11,589 nucleotides of DNA. Origin: Micrococcales bacterium (GTDB lineage: Bacteria > Actinomycetota > Actinomycetes > Actinomycetales > Dermatophilaceae). The stretch spans positions 1 through 11,589 of the forward strand of contig JAUNUZ010000016.1 in assembly GCA_030537915.1 (NCBI GenBank). Reading direction: 5' to 3'. Below the pieces are notes generated by a model, which saw only the letters and a list, made by a program, of their open reading frames with translations, had not been told where the DNA came from and ran no database searches. Below, in pieces: positions 8,825 to 11,589 of the stretch. Each line of letters opens with the position of its first letter. Within the stretch, counting starts at the first letter, position 1. The translations under genes were made by a program, and so were the position numbers.

Positions 8825-9709
8825 GTGACCACGAATCGATTCGCCGCCCTGCTCGCCGACCGCGCCCCCGTCTTCGACGGCGGTTACGGGTGGCTGTTGC
8901 AGGAGCGCGGCCTGCCTGCCGGCGACTGCGCCGAGTTGTGGAACCTTGAGCACCCCGATCAGATCGGTGCATTGCACGAGGAATATGCGCTGGCGGGCGC
9001 CAGTGTTCTGACGACCAACACCTTCGGCGGCACGGCCCCCCGCCTGGCGATGAACGGCCTCGAGGACAAGGTGGACGACATCAACCGCGCCGCCGCGGCC
9101 GTCGCCCGGGAGGTGGCCGATCGGCACGACATCCTCGTTGCCGGAGACCTCGGACCGACCGGTGAGCTCCTCGAGCCGATGGGGACGATGACGCAGGATC
9201 AGGCGGTCGAGCTGTTCTCCGCGCAATTGCGCGGACTCCTGGAGGGAGGCATCGACCTCGTGCTCATCGAGACGATGAGCGACCTGTCCGAGGCGCGCGC
9301 CGCGATCGAGGCGGCTCGCCAGGTGGCGCCCGACCTGCCCGTCGTCGCGACGATGTCCTTCGACACGAACCTGCGCACGATGATGGGTGTCACCCCGGGC
9401 GCTGCCGCGAAGGCGCTCGCCGCCGCGGGGGCCGACGTGGTCGGCGCGAACTGCGGCCGTGGTCCCGACGAGATGACCGTCATCGCCGAGCAGTTGCTTG
9501 CGGCGCGCCCCGAGGGTGTCCTCTTGATCACCCAGTCCAATGCCGGGCTTCCCCAGCTCGACGGCGCCGACTTCGTCTACACCGTCGGTCCTAGCGAGCT
9601 CGGCGCGCACGCTCGTGCGCTGCGCGACCTCGGTGTCGACATCGTCGGTGGCTGCTGCGGGTCCTCCCCGGAGCACGTCGCCGCGATCCGGGCAGCGGTA
9701 CTGGCCTGA
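8825..9709 (+). CDS. Homocysteine S-methyltransferase / betaine-homocysteine methyltransferase-like protein
   Basis: A 294-residue zinc-dependent TIM barrel of the homocysteine S-methyltransferase family. The three zinc-ligand cysteines are present: Cys210 in VGANCG and Cys277-Cys278 in GGCCGSSPEH. The thiol-site region (VLTTNTFGG, 61-69) and the strand GDLGPTGELLEP (108-118) also fit. The first strand reads FDGGYGWLLQERGL where most members have DGAMGT, so this is not an ordinary MmuM or MetH N-terminal module. In the family the methyl acceptor is homocysteine; the donor here is not evident. Given the neighbouring MetF-like gene and corrinoid activator, I infer that it moves methyl groups between homocysteine, a corrinoid protein or folate, rather than using free betaine. 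It starts at GTG 8825 after a TATCCT box and converges on the DUF1638 gene, ending 89 bases from it; no convincing terminator lies in that gap. Confidence 0.88.
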   Translation: MTTNRFAALLADRAPVFDGGYGWLLQERGLPAGDCAELWNLEHPDQIGALHEEYALAGASVLTTNTFGGTAPRLAMNGLEDKVDDINRAAAAVAREVADRHDILVAGDLGPTGELLEPMGTMTQDQAVELFSAQLRGLLEGGIDLVLIETMSDLSEARAAIEAARQVAPDLPVVATMSFDTNLRTMMGVTPGAAAKALAAAGADVVGANCGRGPDEMTVIAEQLLAARPEGVLLITQSNAGLPQLDGADFVYTVGPSELGAHARALRDLGVDIVGGCCGSSPEHVAAIRAAVLA

Positions 9710-9798
9710 TCACTCATCTCCGCGGTCCGGGCTTGCGCGCTTGTTCCAGGGGCGAACCAGCGGCCGCGGGGTCGCGCATGCGGTGGGATCGACTCGGC

Positions 9799-10548
9799 TC
9801 ATTCAGACGCCGCGGTGGGCACACCCCCGTCGGTCTCGCTGCAAGCGACGAGGTCGGCGAGCGCTCGCTCGAGTCCACCGACGCCCGTCGGCACGACCTG
9901 GAGCGGCAGCCGGAGCCGCGCGGCGGCGTCCTGGGCCCGCTGGCGCAAGTCCGGGGTCGGCTCTTGGGCGAGCCAGACACAACGGGTGTAGTGGCCGAAG
10001 TACGCGTCGTGCAGCTCCGGGTAGCGGTCGAGCCCCAGTTCACGCCATACCGACCGCTCGAATGACGCGACGAGGAAGTCGGTGAGCACGTAGGTGCCCG
10101 GCTCGTCCTCGAAGGTCTGGCTCATCGTCTCCGGTCCGGCGAAGAGGTCGTAGCAGTGCAGCCCCGGCAGGCGCTGGGCGCCGAGCCGCTCGCACACCTC
10201 GTCGAGCGCCCCGTAGGTGCCGCAGTCGGCATATCCGACGACGAGCCGATCGTAGCGAGGGGCCAGCTCGCCGAGCAGACGCTCCACTTCGGTCGCGATG
10301 CGTTGGGGTTGGTTGTGCAGCAGAGGCGGCAGCGGGTGAACGTCCATCGCCCAACCGCGACGCTCGGCGATCTGGGCGGCCGGCCGCGCCAGCGCACCGC
10401 ACGCGATGAGCCCGAGCTGTGCGGCCTGGCTCGGCAGCTGCGGATCACTCGGCCCCCTCGGTACAGCGGGCAGCGGGGTGTCAGACCGGGAAGGCCAGCT
10501 GGTCGACGAAGCGGTCGTTGAAGTCGGCGCGATCGGAGAGCTCGACAT
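9799..10548 (-). CDS. DUF1638 family protein of a corrinoid methyltransfer cluster
   Basis: A 249-residue protein with no established function. Residues 47-235 match DUF1638: LIACGALAR (47-55), LPPLLHNQPQRI (73-84), VVGYADCGTYGALD (103-116), RLPGLHCYDLFAG (126-138), GTYVLTDFLV (151-160) and DAYFGHYTRCVWLAQ (181-195). Conserved Cys50, Cys109, Cys132 and Cys190, with His131 and His186, suggest a bound metal or cofactor, but this is inference. DUF1638 genes are often found beside corrinoid proteins and trimethylamine/betaine-type methyltransferases. The only canonical in-frame start before the domain is ATG 10548, backed by AGGAGGTGA 6 bases upstream. It lies inside the preceding gene, giving a 68-base overlap and a 46-residue Ser/Pro/Thr-rich tail. 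Initiation on a non-standard codon nearer 10440 cannot be excluded. Confidence 0.85.
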   Translation of the reverse strand: MSSSPIAPTSTTASSTSWPSRSDTPLPAVPRGPSDPQLPSQAAQLGLIACGALARPAAQIAERRGWAMDVHPLPPLLHNQPQRIATEVERLLGELAPRYDRLVVGYADCGTYGALDEVCERLGAQRLPGLHCYDLFAGPETMSQTFEDEPGTYVLTDFLVASFERSVWRELGLDRYPELHDAYFGHYTRCVWLAQEPTPDLRQRAQDAAARLRLPLQVVPTGVGGLERALADLVACSETDGGVPTAASE

Positions 10549-11589
10549 ACGTCACCTCCTCGAGCAGCGCCTCGGCGCCCGCGCGTTCGCGGGCGCTGAG
10601 CAGCAGCATCTTGGCGCCCTCACCGGCGACATTGCCGGCCGAGACAATCCGCAGGACGGGTAATTTCGGCACCAACCCGACCCGAACTGCCGACGCCGGC
10701 GACAGATAGCTGCCGAACGAACCGGCGAGCAGCACCTGCTGCACATCGCGCGGTTCGAGGTCCAACGCATCGAGCAGCAACGACCAGCCCGTCGAGATCG
10801 CGGCCTTGGCGAACTGCAGCTCCCGCACGTCCCGCTGGGAGAGATACACGCTCTCCTGTGGGGTTGCGTCGGGGGTCGGCCGGTAGAGGATGAACACCCG
10901 CTCCTTCTCGATCGCCGTGAAGCGGTCGGCGAGCGCGGGGGCGATGGTGGCCGCCTCCTCCGAGGAGACGAAGCGCCCGCTCGTGTCGAGCAGGCGCACC
11001 CGCGCGAGCTCTGCCACGGCGTCGACGAGCCCCGAGCCGCAGATGCCGCGCGCCTCGGTGTCGCCGATCACCCCGAGTTTCACGGGCTCCTGCGCATCGG
11101 CCTGCGGGCTCAGTGTGATGACCTCGATCGCGCCCTCGGCGGCCCGCATGCCGCATCGGATCGAGCCACCCTCGAAGGCGGGGCCGGCCGGCGCCGCGGT
11201 CGAGACGATCCGTTCGCCGTCGGACAGGACGATCTCGCAGTTCGTGCCGACGTCGATGAAGAGCCGCGCGCGCTTGTCCCGGTCCATGCCGGCGGCAAGC
11301 ATCCCGGCGACGATGTCGCCACCCACATAGGCACCGAGGGCCGGGAACAGTACCGCGCGAGCCCCCGGATGCAGCGACAGCCCGATCTCGGCGGTCGGCA
11401 GATCGGGGAAGCCGGCGCTCGACATGATGAAGGGCGCGACTCCCAGCGGCTCGGGATCGACGCCGAGCAGCAACGCCACCATCGTCGCGTTGCCCGCGAG
11501 GGCGACCTCGTAGACCTCCTCCGGCTCGACGCCTCCCTCGGCGAGCACCTCCTCGGCCAGCTGCCGCAGGGTGCTCTGAGCCAACTCCC
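10481..11589 (-). CDS. ASKHA-domain (DUF4445) corrinoid-activation protein, 5' part outside the window
   Basis: C-terminal 367 or so residues of a RamA/RACE-type protein. In this family an N-terminal [2Fe-2S] domain and an ATP-binding ASKHA domain reduce inactive Co(II) corrinoid to Co(I) on methyltransferase partner proteins. In the visible part (numbered from TTG 11584) the ATPase landmarks are clear: ALAGNATMVALLLG (28-41), GGDIVAGML (88-96), the phosphate-1 loop LFIDVGTNCEIVL (108-120), FEGGSIRCGMRAAEGAIE (137-154), GICGSGLVDAVAELA (180-194), VLLAGSFGSYLSP (284-296) and SAGNVAGEGAKMLLLS (315-330). The frame stays open to the window end, and the conserved region begins right at the edge, so TTG 11584 is not the real start and the iron-sulfur half lies beyond 11589. 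The 3' end overlaps the DUF1638 gene by 68 bases, indicating coupled expression. Confidence 0.92.
   Translation of the reverse strand, partial: ELAQSTLRQLAEEVLAEGGVEPEEVYEVALAGNATMVALLLGVDPEPLGVAPFIMSSAGFPDLPTAEIGLSLHPGARAVLFPALGAYVGGDIVAGMLAAGMDRDKRARLFIDVGTNCEIVLSDGERIVSTAAPAGPAFEGGSIRCGMRAAEGAIEVITLSPQADAQEPVKLGVIGDTEARGICGSGLVDAVAELARVRLLDTSGRFVSSEEAATIAPALADRFTAIEKERVFILYRPTPDATPQESVYLSQRDVRELQFAKAAISTGWSLLLDALDLEPRDVQQVLLAGSFGSYLSPASAVRVGLVPKLPVLRIVSAGNVAGEGAKMLLLSARERAGAEALLEEVTYVELSDRADFNDRFVDQLAFPV
10555..10560 (-). promoter_or_regulatory. Internal Shine-Dalgarno for the DUF1638 gene
   Basis: On the minus strand AGGAGGTGA, within the ASKHA gene, matches the 16S rRNA 3' end over nine bases and lies 6 bases before ATG 10548. 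It also encodes Glu-Glu-Val-Thr of the upstream protein, so part of the match could be chance, but strength and spacing favour a real start here. Confidence 0.6.

Noticed and set aside
9710..9798. tRNA-like GGTTCG motif and a bidirectional terminator between the convergent genes
   Set aside because: No cloverleaf arms can be paired around the motif, and the only inverted repeat (CCGCGG, 38-base loop) is too short and distant to be convincing.

Overview
The window is GC-rich (about two thirds G+C or more by eye) and densely coded. Several starts are GTG, and at least four genes have a TAnnnT box 6-7 bases before the start codon with no Shine-Dalgarno sequence, which is the usual mark of leaderless transcripts in Actinomycetota. 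Gene content fits an aerobic, free-living actinobacterium (hexameric glutamate dehydrogenase, 5-oxoprolinase operon, corrinoid one-carbon genes). I cannot place it to genus. No RNA genes, insertion sequences, CRISPR arrays or phage genes are visible, and no gap between genes exceeds 190 bases.

Layout. 1-444 (-): 5' part of an exonuclease III-type gene, cut by the window edge. 593-1945 (+): glutamate dehydrogenase, followed by a perfect 15-bp hairpin. 2079-2645 (+): FMN-binding split-barrel (general stress protein 26-like). 2830-7188 (+): a tight five-gene operon made of an NRAMP-fold transporter, pxpA, pxpB, pxpC and a DUF1445 (D-glutamate cyclase-like) gene, with junctions of 12 bases or overlaps of 1-4 bases. 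7308-7703 (+): small cysteine-rich DUF2237 protein. 7886-9709 (+): MetF-like reductase and a homocysteine S-methyltransferase/BHMT-like protein. 10548-9799 and 11589-10481 (-): DUF1638 protein and, upstream of it, the C-terminal part of an ASKHA/DUF4445 corrinoid-activation protein that runs off the right edge.

How the genes work together. The central operon is the actinobacterial version of the Bacillus ycsFGI-kipIA set: uptake of a compound related to 5-oxoproline, ATP-driven opening to glutamate by PxpABC, and interconversion of D-glutamate and 5-oxo-D-proline by the DUF1445 protein. Glutamate dehydrogenase nearby could link the resulting glutamate to 2-oxoglutarate and ammonium. The transporter lacks the two metal-ligand motifs of true NRAMP proteins, so it probably does not carry Mn/Fe.

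The right third looks like part of a corrinoid-dependent demethylation module: an ATP-driven corrinoid reactivase, a DUF1638 protein, a BHMT-like methyl acceptor enzyme and a divergent MetF that could pass the methyl group to or from folate. The expected corrinoid protein and MttB/MtgB-type methyltransferase are not in the window and would be looked for just beyond position 11589. DUF1638 has no established function, and this module is the most interesting part of the window.
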